From the NCBI RefSeq assembly GCF_002563675.1, contig NZ_PDJC01000001.1, positions 124,001 to 188,000 of the forward strand: a DNA stretch of 64,000 bases, read 5' to 3'. A model generated the notes under the pieces. It was not told where the DNA came from. It saw only the letters and a list, made by a program, of their open reading frames with translations, and did not search any database. Below are positions 46,483 through 58,684 of this stretch, one piece after another. A program made the position numbers and the translations under genes. Positions within the stretch are counted from its first letter, which is position 1. The number at the start of each line of letters is the position of its first letter. The DNA is from Propionicimonas paludicola (GTDB taxonomy: Bacteria; Actinomycetota; Actinomycetes; Propionibacteriales; Propionibacteriaceae).

Positions 46483-47634
46483 ATGCGCAGACCGAGTCCC
46501 GAGCTCCTGGCGATGATCGCGGTGACCGCCGCCCTCGCCATTGCCAGCGGGCTGCTGCGTCAGGGCTGCGCTGTCGAGGCCGGCTGGTGCCCGACCGACC
46601 TGAGGGTCATGTGGTTCGAGCGCGGGCTGTACTTCGGGTATCCGCCCTACCAGTCGCCGGTCCCCGGCTCGATCAGCCTGGAGTACCCGGTTCTCACCGG
46701 CGGACTCATGTGGCTGCTGGCGTTGCCCGCGTCGTCGCTGCTGGGCTTCATCTGGCTGAGCACGATCGTCCTGGGCCTGTGCGCGGTGGCCATCACCGCG
46801 ATGCTCTACCCGGTGGCCGGTCGCCGCACCTGGTTGTGGGCTGCGGCGCCGTCGCTGGCCTGGTACGTGAGCTTCAACTACGACGCGTTCGCGTCCATGT
46901 TCGCTGTGGCGGCCCTGGCCCTGTTGGCCGGACGCCGCCCTGACACCACCTCGCGCAACAGGCTCTTCGCCGCCGCCGCACTCCTGGGTTTCGGCGGAGC
47001 GGCCAAGCTCTACCCACTGCTGTTCCTGGTGCCGCTGCTGCTGTGGATCCTGTTCGGCGCCCCGCGGGCCCGGCTGAAGCTCGCCGCGCAAACCCTCGGC
47101 ATTGCGGTCGGGGCCTTCGCCCTGGTCAACCTCCCGGTGTTCGCGGCCAGCCCGGCCGGGTGGCTGGCGCCCTATCAGTTCCAGGCCGCCCGTCCGATCC
47201 GGGTCGACACCTTGTCGGTCTGGGCAGTGCTCTCCGAGTTGCCCCCGGCCTGGGCGAACCTGATCTCGACGGCGGTGACCGCGATCGCCCTGATCGCCGT
47301 GGCGATCTGGAGTTGGCACCGGGGACGCCGACTGGGCAACTACCCGCTCCTGCCCGCATCTCTGGCGATGCTGGCCGCCTACCTCGTGGCGAACAAGGTG
47401 TACTCGCCGCAGTATGCGCTGTGGTTGCTGCCGGTCCTGGTGTTGGTGGGAATCAAAGCCAGCACGGTGATCGCCTACCTGCTGCTGGACACTGGCCTGT
47501 TCTGGGCGCTGCAACTGGCGTACAACCACACCGACCAGCTGATGATCGTCGGAGTGGTCAGCTTGGTCACTTTCGCGGTCGTCCGGTTCTGCTTCACTCT
47601 GGCCTTCGGTCGGCAGGCCATGGCGCTGGAGTAG
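46483..47634 (+). CDS. Multi-pass membrane protein, GT87/DUF2029-like GT-C glycosyltransferase
   Basis: 383 residues with about ten membrane segments. The first loop has DLRVMWFERGLYFGYPPYQSPVPGSISLEYPVLTGGLMWLLALP, matching the D-x-x-Y and Y-P-P spacing of GT-C polyprenyl-mannose-dependent transferases. AGGAGG lies before the ATG. It would add a sugar from a polyprenyl phosphate donor on the outer membrane face. Substrate unknown. Confidence 0.65.
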   Translation: MRRPSPELLAMIAVTAALAIASGLLRQGCAVEAGWCPTDLRVMWFERGLYFGYPPYQSPVPGSISLEYPVLTGGLMWLLALPASSLLGFIWLSTIVLGLCAVAITAMLYPVAGRRTWLWAAAPSLAWYVSFNYDAFASMFAVAALALLAGRRPDTTSRNRLFAAAALLGFGGAAKLYPLLFLVPLLLWILFGAPRARLKLAAQTLGIAVGAFALVNLPVFAASPAGWLAPYQFQAARPIRVDTLSVWAVLSELPPAWANLISTAVTAIALIAVAIWSWHRGRRLGNYPLLPASLAMLAAYLVANKVYSPQYALWLLPVLVLVGIKASTVIAYLLLDTGLFWALQLAYNHTDQLMIVGVVSLVTFAVVRFCFTLAFGRQAMALE

Positions 47635-47668
47635 CGTCCACCCGTTCTGCGGTGGACGCTACTCCAGC
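47625..47668. terminator. Bidirectional hairpin overlapping the gene's 3' end
   Basis: An 18-bp perfect stem (47625-47642 with 47651-47668) and an 8-nt loop. The left arm contains the last codons and stop of the membrane protein gene, and the right arm lies just after the stop of the converging DUF1015 gene. Confidence 0.7.
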
Positions 47669-47679
47669 CGTCGGCGAGC

Positions 47680-48864
47680 TCAGAGGGCTGCGGTCGGGCG
47701 GATCACCAGGCCGGTGCGCAGCTTGGGAGTGAAGAACGTCGACTTCGGCGGCATCAGCAGGCCCTCGCGCGCCGTCCGCTGGATCTCGGCCAGCGAGGTC
47801 GGCCGAATCAGGATGGCCGCGTTGACCTGCCCGGACGCGACCAGCTCGACCACCTCGTCCAGCCCGTGCTGGTAGCTCACCTCGGCCCGGCTGTCGGTCA
47901 GAGCGTGCTCGAGATAGGCCCCGTCGAGGGCCCGGACGTCGTCGAAGACCCCTGGCTTGGGGATCAGCCACTCGGTAGTGTCCGGGCCGATCAGCACCAG
48001 TCGGCCGAGTTCGACCATCTGGGCCAGCATGGCCGGCGTCGGTGCCGGGGCCAGTTCGATGTCGAAGCAGCCCGACAGGTTGGCCCGCAACTCGTCCACA
48101 CAGATGTTGGTGTAGGTCCGGTGGATCGCCTCGATGCTCAGCTGATCGGCAACCAGCTCATTGATGAAGGTGAGGGTGAACTCGGCCTCGGTGTCGGTGC
48201 GGCCGGACGCGGCCCGCACCTCGTCACGGTAGCTGCGCGAGATCGAGTAGCGGTGGTGCCCATCGGCGATCAGCACGTCGTCGGCCCCGATGATCGCGGT
48301 GATCTCGGCGATCCGAGCCGGGTCGGTGATCCGCTCCACGCTGTGCAGCACACCATCGGCAGTCATCGAGCCGACCGGCTCGCCCGGCGCGGCCAGAGCG
48401 GCAGTCAGGCCCGAGGCAAGGGAGAGCCCCCAGACCGGGGACAAGTTGGTTGCGGTGGCCCGGGTGAGGTCGAGTCGGTCGGTGACCGCCTTGGGGGTGG
48501 TCCGTTCGTGGGGCAGCACCCCTCCGGCGTCCAGATCGACGACCTCGAGTCCGGCCAGCACGCCGACGATCGTCCGGTCAGTGCCGGTCGCGTCGGTGAA
48601 CGACATCCGGTAGATGGTCAGGCTCGGCGTGTCGTCGCGCACCAGGACGCCGCTGGCCAGCCACTCGTCCAGGGTCCGAGCGGCCACCTGGTAGCGGTCG
48701 TCGCCGCCGGTGGGAACGTCCACATGCACGATGTTGTGCTCGTCGAGTGCGCCCAGTTCGGCCACGTCCGCGGCGGAAAGGACGTCATAGGGCGGAGCGA
48801 TGACCAGCTGCAGGTCGGTGCCTGCCGCATATCGCAGGGCGGCGAAGGGAGCGATTTTCGGCAT
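47680..48864 (-). CDS. DUF1015 family protein
   Basis: 394 residues. Characteristic segments are PFAALRY at the N-terminus, VIAPPYDVLS, LTIYRMSFTD, DDVLIADGHHRYSISRSYRDE, TFINELVADQLSIEAIHRTY, and the C-terminal LMPPKSTFFTPKLRTGLVIRP. The conserved DGHHRY suggests a catalytic or nucleotide-binding role; in some bacteria homologues lie by serine-biosynthesis genes. Its biochemical function is not established. Confidence 0.85.
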   Translation of the reverse strand: MPKIAPFAALRYAAGTDLQLVIAPPYDVLSAADVAELGALDEHNIVHVDVPTGGDDRYQVAARTLDEWLASGVLVRDDTPSLTIYRMSFTDATGTDRTIVGVLAGLEVVDLDAGGVLPHERTTPKAVTDRLDLTRATATNLSPVWGLSLASGLTAALAAPGEPVGSMTADGVLHSVERITDPARIAEITAIIGADDVLIADGHHRYSISRSYRDEVRAASGRTDTEAEFTLTFINELVADQLSIEAIHRTYTNICVDELRANLSGCFDIELAPAPTPAMLAQMVELGRLVLIGPDTTEWLIPKPGVFDDVRALDGAYLEHALTDSRAEVSYQHGLDEVVELVASGQVNAAILIRPTSLAEIQRTAREGLLMPPKSTFFTPKLRTGLVIRPTAAL

Positions 48865-49002
48865 GGCTGAACGCTAGCCCACCGTGACCGGCCGGCCCGG
48901 ACACAGCCCGATCCGCGGGCGGCCACGGCCATGCCGGAAGTGGGTCCAGCTCGGCCAAGATTCCAGCCGTCAGGGAGTTCTGCTATCCCCCTTTCGGGTG
49001 AC

Positions 49003-49022
49003 ATACTCCTAGCGAGGAGTAT
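49003..49022. promoter_or_regulatory. Perfect inverted repeat at the front of the polysaccharide region
   Basis: ATACTCCT-AGCG-AGGAGTAT, 84 nt ahead of the first gene of the exopolysaccharide region. It can act as an operator or as an RNA hairpin hiding AGGAG sequences. Confidence 0.45.
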
Positions 49023-49105
49023 CGGCTCGCGCCGTCGAAGGTTCGTTGACGAACCACTGGGGGAGGCGCGTAGCTGCAGTTCGGACATTGGTATCGGGGG
49101 GTGAC

Positions 49106-49969
49106 ATGTCCGCGGATTTCACGATGGCTGTTTCTGCGTTCCCGTGGCCGGTCGCCTCGGGAACGCGTTCACGTGTGCGGCACTGGCGGGCCAGGCTCCG
49201 CCTTGCCCAACTACTCGCGGACGTCCTGGCTGTCTCCGCGTCGGTGACGGTGGCTGCCCAGGCCTTGTTCCGGCAGACGCCGACAGCGGCCGAGGCGATG
49301 CCCTATCTTGCGATCGCGCCGGTGTTGGCCGCGGCCTGGGTGGCCGCCCTGGACTGGACCGAGTCGCGTAGCTACCGGGTGGCCGGCACCGGGTCGGCGG
49401 AGTACGGACGGGTGATCGCGGCCAGTCTCGGTGTGTTCCTGCTGCTGGCCGTGACCGGCGCGGGGCTCCGCGTGCAGCTCCCGGTGGCACTGTTCACCAT
49501 CACCCTGCCGCTGGGTGTGGTCTTCTTGCTCGGCGCGCGGTTGATCGTCCGACAGCACCTGACTCGGCTGCGGGCTCAAGGCGAGGCGATGACTCCGGCC
49601 CTACTGATCGGTGGTGCCACCCACCTGCGTGGACTGCTCGACCAACTCGATCGCCGCACCGAGGTCGGCTACCTGGCCACCGGGGTGTGCCTGCTCGGGG
49701 CAGGGTGCATCGATGGCGGCGACCGCCGGCTCGACTACTGCAACCTCGACCAGGTGCCCGACTTGGTGGAGTCCGGGCGATACGGCTCGGTGATCGTCAG
49801 CGGCGGGCTTACCCGCGACCAGCTGCGAGAGCTTGCCCGGCGGGTGGATGGCAGCGCGGCGGAAGTGTTGTTCCAGCCCCGGCTGGCCGATCTCTCCGGG
49901 TCGCTGCTGGGGCCCGATGAGGAAGCGGGGCTGGCGCTGCTACCCGTCCAGTCGGGCCGTGGCCGGTGA
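49106..49969 (+). CDS. Truncated phosphoglycosyltransferase-like protein: membrane and CoA-binding-like half only
   Basis: 287 residues. About four membrane segments (about 30-150) and a Rossmann-like domain (about 165-265: TPALLIGGATHLRGLLDQLDRRTEVGYLATGVCL, then VPDLVESGRYGSVIVSGG) match the N-terminal half of polyprenyl glycosylphosphotransferases. The catalytic sugar-transferase domain seen in the gene at 56.9-58.4 kb is missing. The stop is clean, and no catalytic remnant lies in the 128 nt downstream. It may regulate the pathway or be a decayed enzyme. Confidence 0.7.
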   Translation: MSADFTMAVSAFPWPVASGTRSRVRHWRARLRLAQLLADVLAVSASVTVAAQALFRQTPTAAEAMPYLAIAPVLAAAWVAALDWTESRSYRVAGTGSAEYGRVIAASLGVFLLLAVTGAGLRVQLPVALFTITLPLGVVFLLGARLIVRQHLTRLRAQGEAMTPALLIGGATHLRGLLDQLDRRTEVGYLATGVCLLGAGCIDGGDRRLDYCNLDQVPDLVESGRYGSVIVSGGLTRDQLRELARRVDGSAAEVLFQPRLADLSGSLLGPDEEAGLALLPVQSGRGR

Positions 49970-50097
49970 GCCGCACGGAGCGCTCGCGAGCCGTCGACAG
50001 ATGCTGGCCCCGGGGCTGCGGGTCGGGTCGGGCTGCCTATGCCAGTAGGCTGGCCCAGCGATGAGCAGCCCGTCTGCCACCCCGGAGAGATAGCTAT

Positions 50098-51483
50098 ATG
50101 GAGCTCGCTGATTACCTGACCGTTCTGCGCAAGTACTGGATCAGCATCCTTGCGGTCACGCTGATCGGAGTGCTGGCGGCGGCTGGTGTCTCCTTGCTGA
50201 CCACCCCGACCTACACGGCCAGCACATCGGTGTTCCTCACGGTCCAAAGCGGTGACTCCGCCGGCGAGCTTCAGCAGGGATCCACCTACGCCGAGAACCA
50301 GGTCAAGTCCTTCGCCCAGGTGGTCACCAAGCCAGTGGTTCTCGACGCCGTGATCAAGGAACTCTCCTTGCCCACCACCTCCACGGCGCTGGCCGCGCAG
50401 GTCACCGCCAGCGTGCCGACCGGCACCGCGATCATTGAAGTCCAGGTGGTCGGGACCAACCCCGAGCTGACCTGCCAGATCGCCGCTGCGATCGGCAAGC
50501 AGTTGATCGCGGCGGTCGGCGAACTGTCCCCGGCCGGGACCGGCAGCTCGCCCTCGGTGAAGGCGACGATCATCGCGCCGCCGGTCGTCCCGACGTCACC
50601 GACCTCGCCTCGGGTCGCTCTCAACCTGGCGCTGGGAGCACTGCTGGGGCTGCTGCTCGGAGTGGGCCAGGCGATCCTGCGCCGCCAGCTGGACAACACG
50701 ATCGTGAGCGAGGCGGACGCCACCGCGGCCACCGGCCGATCGGTCGTCGGTGCGGTGACCTTCGACCCAGCGGCCAGCGAGCACCCTCTGGTCTTTACCG
50801 ATGGGGCTCCGTCGCTGCGCGCCGAGGCCTATCGCCGGTTGCGCACCAATCTGCAGTTCCTGTTCGTCCAGGCCAAGAGTCGCTCTTTGGTGGTGACCTC
50901 CTCGGTGGCTGGGGAGGGCAAGACCACCACCGCTTTGAACCTCGCCTTCGCTTTGGCCGATGCCGGTGAACGGGTGCTGCTGATCGATGCTGATCTTCGG
51001 CTGCCGAAAGTCGCCAGCTATCTGAACCTGGAGGGTGCCGCCGGCCTGACCACCGTCTTGATCGGACGGGCCGAACTGCGCGATGTGGTGCAGCCGGCGT
51101 CCGCGAACCTCGATGTGCTGCCCGCCGGACAGCTGCCGCCCAACCCGGCCGAGCTCCTCGGCTCCGATGAGATGCGCAGCACCCTGGCTCTGGCCTCCCA
51201 GGCCTACGGCTACGTGATCATCGACTGTGCACCCACTCTCGCGGTGACCGACTCTGCGCTGTTGGCTCAGATGGCCGGCGGTGCCCTGGTGGTCGTCGGG
51301 AGTCGGGGCGTCCACCGCCCGGAGCTGGTGGCCAGCCTGGCCGCACTGGAGTCGGTGGACAGCAACATCATGGGCCTTGTGCTGAACAAGCTGCGCTTCG
51401 ACTCCGGATCCGGCTACGGCTATCGCCACTATCGGCAGCAGTACCCGGCCCGGAACGCCGATCCTGGACCGCAAGCTCGCTAG
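50098..51483 (+). CDS. Wzz-BY-kinase fusion, polysaccharide tyrosine autokinase
   Basis: 461 residues. N-terminal Wzz domain with membrane segments at about 17-38 and 180-200. The cytoplasmic kinase has Walker A VAGEGKTTT (Lys275), Walker A' LLIDADLRLP and Walker B YVIIDCAP. The C-terminal tyrosine cluster YGYRHYRQQY is the usual autophosphorylation site. It sets polysaccharide chain length together with the phosphatase encoded 2 nt downstream. Confidence 0.92.
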   Translation: MELADYLTVLRKYWISILAVTLIGVLAAAGVSLLTTPTYTASTSVFLTVQSGDSAGELQQGSTYAENQVKSFAQVVTKPVVLDAVIKELSLPTTSTALAAQVTASVPTGTAIIEVQVVGTNPELTCQIAAAIGKQLIAAVGELSPAGTGSSPSVKATIIAPPVVPTSPTSPRVALNLALGALLGLLLGVGQAILRRQLDNTIVSEADATAATGRSVVGAVTFDPAASEHPLVFTDGAPSLRAEAYRRLRTNLQFLFVQAKSRSLVVTSSVAGEGKTTTALNLAFALADAGERVLLIDADLRLPKVASYLNLEGAAGLTTVLIGRAELRDVVQPASANLDVLPAGQLPPNPAELLGSDEMRSTLALASQAYGYVIIDCAPTLAVTDSALLAQMAGGALVVVGSRGVHRPELVASLAALESVDSNIMGLVLNKLRFDSGSGYGYRHYRQQYPARNADPGPQAR

Positions 51484-51485
51484 CC

Positions 51486-52046
51486 ATGACGACGTCGAGT
51501 CCATTCCGAGTTCTGGTGGTGTGTACCGGCAACATCAGTCGGTCGCCTGTGGTCGAGCATCTGCTCAACAATGACCTTGCCGACGGCTCATTGGTCGCGG
51601 CCAGCGCCGGGACCCAGGCGGTGGTCGAGGCCCCGATCGACCCGCCCATGGGCGATCTGCTGACCGGGATCGGAATCGACTCCAGCCAGTTCAGGGCGCG
51701 GCAGCTCCGGTCCTACCTGCTCTCCGAGGTCGATCTCGTGCTGGGCCTGACCAGAGAGCATCGTTCGGCTGCGGTCCAGCTGGAGCCATCGGTGGTGCGC
51801 AAGAGCTTCACGTTGCGCGAGTTCGTCCGGATTCTTCCGAACGCCGGCCCGTTCTTCGGCAAGACCATCGGGGAGCGAATGCAGTCGGCCACGGAAGCCG
51901 CCGCGCTGGCTCGGATGCGGGTTCCACCCACTCATCCCTCCGATGATGATGTGATGGATCCCTACGGGGCTCCGATTCAGGTCTATCGACGGGTGTTTGC
52001 CGAGATCTACGACGCGGTCACGGCGATCACCAAGGTCGTTGCATGA
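51486..52046 (+). CDS. Low-molecular-weight protein-tyrosine phosphatase
   Basis: 186 residues. The CX5R loop is CTGNISRS (Cys13, Arg19), and the general acid is probably Asp in DPYGAP. The start is 2 nt after the kinase stop, so the two are cotranscribed. It would dephosphorylate the kinase tyrosine cluster and allow polymer cycling. The insert with GPFFGKTIGERMQSATEAAALAR is longer than in minimal LMW-PTPs. Confidence 0.9.
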   Translation: MTTSSPFRVLVVCTGNISRSPVVEHLLNNDLADGSLVAASAGTQAVVEAPIDPPMGDLLTGIGIDSSQFRARQLRSYLLSEVDLVLGLTREHRSAAVQLEPSVVRKSFTLREFVRILPNAGPFFGKTIGERMQSATEAAALARMRVPPTHPSDDDVMDPYGAPIQVYRRVFAEIYDAVTAITKVVA

Positions 52047-52072
52047 GCTGTCACTGAGCTAGGGAGGCGATC

Positions 52073-53389
52073 TTGAAGATCTCGGTCATCGGCTGTGGCT
52101 ACCTGGGCGCTGTGCATGCCGCCGCGATGGCGCAGCTCGGGCACCAGGTGGTCGGCTTCGACATCGACAGCTACCGGATCAGCGAGTTGGCTGCCGGGCG
52201 GGCGCCGTTCTACGAACCGCAGTTGCCGGAGATCCTGGCCTCGGCCGGAGCCAAGGGCGGCCTGGCGTTCAGCACCGACCCGGCTGTGGTGGCCGGGGCG
52301 AAGGTGCACTTCGTGGCGGTCGGGACGCCGCAGCGGGCCGGCGGCTATGCCGCTGACCTGAGTGCGGTGGACGCTGCCATCGATGCCCTGATCCCGCACC
52401 TGGCTCCCGGCGACCTGGTGGTGGGCAAGTCGACGGTGCCAGTCGGCACGGCAGCGGCATTGGCCGCCCGGGTGGCGGCGGGTTGCCCGGGCGCGATGCT
52501 GGCCTGGAACCCCGAGTTCCTGCGCGAGGGCTTCGCGGTGGCCGACACGATCACTCCGGACCGGATCGTGTACGGGCTCCCGGCGGATCCCGCGCAGGCG
52601 GCGTCCGCCAAGGCGCTGCTGGACGAGGTGTACGCCACTGCGCTGGCTGCAGGGACGCCACTGGTGGTCACCGACTACCAGACCGCCGAGCTGGTAAAGG
52701 TGGCCGCGAACGCCTTCCTGGCCACCAAGATCAGCTTCATCAATGCCATGGCCGAGATCTCCGAGTCGGTCGGCGCGGACGTCACCCAGCTCGCCGACGC
52801 CATCGGTCACGACGCCCGGATCGGGCGCAGGTTCCTCAATGCCGGCGTCGGCTTCGGTGGCGGCTGCCTGCCCAAGGACATCCGCGCCTTCACCGCTCGG
52901 GCTGAGGAGCTCGGCCGCGGCGAGTCGATCGCCTTCCTCAAAGAGATCGATGCCATCAACCTGCGCCGCCGCCAGCGGGTGGTCGACCTGGTCACCGAAC
53001 TGCTGGATGGTCAGGTCTTCCACAAGAAGGTGGCCGTGCTGGGGTTGTCGTTCAAGCCCGAGTCGGACGACATCAGGGACTCACCGGCCCTGGACGTGGC
53101 CGTCCAACTCAAGGGACTCGGCGCGGACGTGGTCGCGGTCGACCCGAAGGCCATTCCCAACTCCATGCGCACGCACCCCCAGTTGGCCTACACCGAAGAG
53201 GTGGAGACCGCGCTCAGTGGGGCGCACGCCGTGGTGTTGGTCACCGAATGGAAGGTCTTCCGGGACCTCGATCCGGCATGGGTGGCTGGACTCGTCGAAC
53301 GCCAACTGATCGTCGACGGCCGCAACTGTCTTGATCCGGACGCCTGGCGGGCGGCCGGCTGGACCTACCGCGGCATGGGTCGCGGCTGA
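52073..53389 (+). CDS. ugd: UDP-glucose 6-dehydrogenase
   Basis: 438 residues from a TTG start with AGGGAGG ahead. NAD-binding GCGYLG lies at the N-terminus and the catalytic Cys265 in GFGGGCLPKD. KSTVPVGTA and the C-terminal UDP-binding domain (SFKPESDDIRDSPAL) complete the family. It makes UDP-glucuronate for the polysaccharide. Fourth gene of the + strand run. Confidence 0.93.
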   Translation: MKISVIGCGYLGAVHAAAMAQLGHQVVGFDIDSYRISELAAGRAPFYEPQLPEILASAGAKGGLAFSTDPAVVAGAKVHFVAVGTPQRAGGYAADLSAVDAAIDALIPHLAPGDLVVGKSTVPVGTAAALAARVAAGCPGAMLAWNPEFLREGFAVADTITPDRIVYGLPADPAQAASAKALLDEVYATALAAGTPLVVTDYQTAELVKVAANAFLATKISFINAMAEISESVGADVTQLADAIGHDARIGRRFLNAGVGFGGGCLPKDIRAFTARAEELGRGESIAFLKEIDAINLRRRQRVVDLVTELLDGQVFHKKVAVLGLSFKPESDDIRDSPALDVAVQLKGLGADVVAVDPKAIPNSMRTHPQLAYTEEVETALSGAHAVVLVTEWKVFRDLDPAWVAGLVERQLIVDGRNCLDPDAWRAAGWTYRGMGRG

Positions 53390-53413
53390 TTCGGACGCCT
53401 GCCAGGGCGCCGG

Positions 53414-56693
<3,280 letters not shown>

Positions 56694-56711
56694 CTGATCG
56701 CCCCGCCGGCG

Positions 56712-56800
56712 CCCCCGCTTCCCGGTTCGCGCTACCGAACGCAACCCTTGCTGCCGAAAGATCGGTAGCGGGAGTTGCCTTCGGTAGCGAACGCGGGGGT
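56712..56800. repeat. Inverted and direct repeats between rmlA and the phosphoglycosyltransferase gene
   Basis: CCCCCGC plus TTCGCGCTACCGAA (56712-56739) faces TTCGGTAGCGAA plus GCGGGGG (56780-56799), with a 2-nt insertion in one arm. CGGTAGCG recurs at 56763-56770. Confidence 0.5.
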
Positions 56801-56840
56801 GGACGGGCGAAGCGCGGTGGGTGGTAGTAGCCACAAGTTG

Positions 56841-56880
56841 CCAGCTGGCCCCCACCCTGGGGGGAGCGGAGGCCAGCTGG
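56841..56880. terminator. Hairpin between converging genes
   Basis: CCAGCTGGCC (56841-56850) pairs with GGCCAGCTGG (56871-56880), and CCCACC/GGGGGG can extend the stem inside. It lies 54 nt after the end of the converging transferase gene. Confidence 0.55.
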
Positions 56881-56933
56881 TTTACGAACGGTGGCACCGG
56901 CTAGAGGGGGATCACACCCAGCGCCACCGACGA

Positions 56934-58391
56934 TCAATAGGCCCCGGACGACCCCACGACGGCCCGGGCGGTCTTGGCCAGGATCATCAGATCCTGCACC
57001 AGCGACCAGTTGTCCACGTAGTACAGATCGAGGCGGACGGTGTCGTCCCAGGAGAGGTTCGAGCGGCCGGAGACCTGCCACAGGCCGGTCAGGCCGGGGC
57101 GGACGTCCAGGCGACGCCGGGCGTCCGAGTCGTACTGAGCCACTTCCGATGGCAGCGCCGGCCTCGGGCCGACCAGGCTCATATCGCCCCGGAACGAGTT
57201 GAAGAACTGCGGCAGCTCGTCCAGTGAGAAGCGGCGAATGAACCGTCCGACCCGCGTGATTCGAGGGTCCTTGGTCATCTTGAACAGCGGTCCGGCACCC
57301 TCATTGGACGCGATCAGCGCGGCCAGTCGGGCTTCGGCGTCGGGAACCATGGAACGGAACTTCAAGCACTCGAAGGTCTGCCCCTTCAGGCCGACTCGGG
57401 TCTGCCGGAACAACACCGGGCCACCGTCCTCAAGCTTGATGGCCAGCGCCACCAGCGCCATCACCGGAGCCGAAGCGATCAGCAGCAAACCCGAGCCGAT
57501 CAAGTCGAAGGTGCGCTTGATCCAGCGCGCGGCGGCGATCGCCTGCGGACGATCGACGTCCAGCAGCGGCAGGCCGGCCACCGGACGGATCTCCAGCCGC
57601 TGTGCGGAGATGTCGGTGACGGCCGGGACCACGATCATTTGAATGTCCTTGGCCTCGAGCTGCCAGGCCGTCCGGCGGAAGTCGGCCGGCGCGGAGAAGG
57701 AGCCTTCGGCGAAGATCACGCCGTGCACGCCCAGGTCGTCGACCAGGTTCACGGTCTCGTCGATCCGGCCCAGCACCGGCAGGCCGCCCGGAGTGCTCGA
57801 CTGGACGTCGCTGGTCACCGCACCGACCACCCGATAGCCGAGCCAGGTCTCGCGGCGCAGCACCTTGGCGATCGCGTCCACGTGGCCGCTTTCGCCGGCC
57901 ACTAGCAGCGGAGTGACTCCGATGCCGCGGCGGTGCAGGGCGACCATGGTCCGACGGCGCAGGAAGCGGCCGAGCAGCAGCACCCCGGTGCCGAAGGTGA
58001 AGGTGAGCAGGAAGACCGAGCGCGGAAACTCCGTGCGCAGCAGGTAGACGCCGACGCCGACCAGTGCGGCCAGCGTGAACGAGGCCATCAGCACCCGCTT
58101 GTACTCCACGGCGCCGGCCCGCAGATGGCGCGGGTTGGCGGCTCCGAAGAAGTACAGCATGACCAGCCAGGCCAACCCGATCAGCGGAATGCCGAACTGA
58201 ATGGCTCGGTCGGTCGGTGTGTCCTCGATCCGCAGCAAGCCGCGCGCAGCGACGACTGCGACCAGTGACATGGTGATCAGCAGCGCATCGATCAGATACA
58301 CGATCAACGTCTGCATGGTCCGGTTGTAGCGACCGGTATGCGCAACTCGTTCCTCGACTGAACCGTCAAGATACGTCGTTAGTGTGGTCAT
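56934..58391 (-). CDS. Exopolysaccharide polyprenyl glycosylphosphotransferase (initiating transferase)
   Basis: 485 residues from the ATG at 58391 with GGGGGG ahead. Four N-terminal membrane segments and a CoA-binding-like domain (about 155-265) lead to a fifth membrane segment. The catalytic domain follows: KRTFDLIGSGLLLIASAP, FECLKFRSM, RRFSLDELPQFFNSFRGDMSLVGPRP, RPGLTGLWQVSGRS and DLYYVDNWS. It transfers the first sugar phosphate to undecaprenyl phosphate. It is the full-length counterpart of the truncated gene at 49.1 kb. Confidence 0.93.
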   Translation of the reverse strand: MTTLTTYLDGSVEERVAHTGRYNRTMQTLIVYLIDALLITMSLVAVVAARGLLRIEDTPTDRAIQFGIPLIGLAWLVMLYFFGAANPRHLRAGAVEYKRVLMASFTLAALVGVGVYLLRTEFPRSVFLLTFTFGTGVLLLGRFLRRRTMVALHRRGIGVTPLLVAGESGHVDAIAKVLRRETWLGYRVVGAVTSDVQSSTPGGLPVLGRIDETVNLVDDLGVHGVIFAEGSFSAPADFRRTAWQLEAKDIQMIVVPAVTDISAQRLEIRPVAGLPLLDVDRPQAIAAARWIKRTFDLIGSGLLLIASAPVMALVALAIKLEDGGPVLFRQTRVGLKGQTFECLKFRSMVPDAEARLAALIASNEGAGPLFKMTKDPRITRVGRFIRRFSLDELPQFFNSFRGDMSLVGPRPALPSEVAQYDSDARRRLDVRPGLTGLWQVSGRSNLSWDDTVRLDLYYVDNWSLVQDLMILAKTARAVVGSSGAY

Positions 58392-58684
58392 GGCCCCCCG
58401 ACTCTGACCCACAAATCCCCCAGAACAGGCGATCCCCCGAAAGCCTGTGCCTGCCGGCGAAGTTCCCAATTTCTCCCGGCGACGGATTCATTATCCTCGG
58501 GCGGCCAAGGCTTGGCAATGCGTGGGTACCCCGACCGGGTGACATTACTTACTCACCGCTCACGGAGCCGCCCCGGGTGCTGCGGTCGTCCGCTTGTCGC
58601 CTAGCTGAGCGATGCGATTTGCCGGAATACTTGGTGACGACTCGGCAGACACTTCTGAGCCGCCGTGCAACGAAAGCGGGAACG

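Noticed and set aside
49106-50097. Frameshifted full-length phosphoglycosyltransferase
   Set aside because: The catalytic motifs (KFRSM, DELPQ, GPRP) are absent from every frame of the 128 nt before the kinase gene, so a simple frameshift does not explain the short gene.
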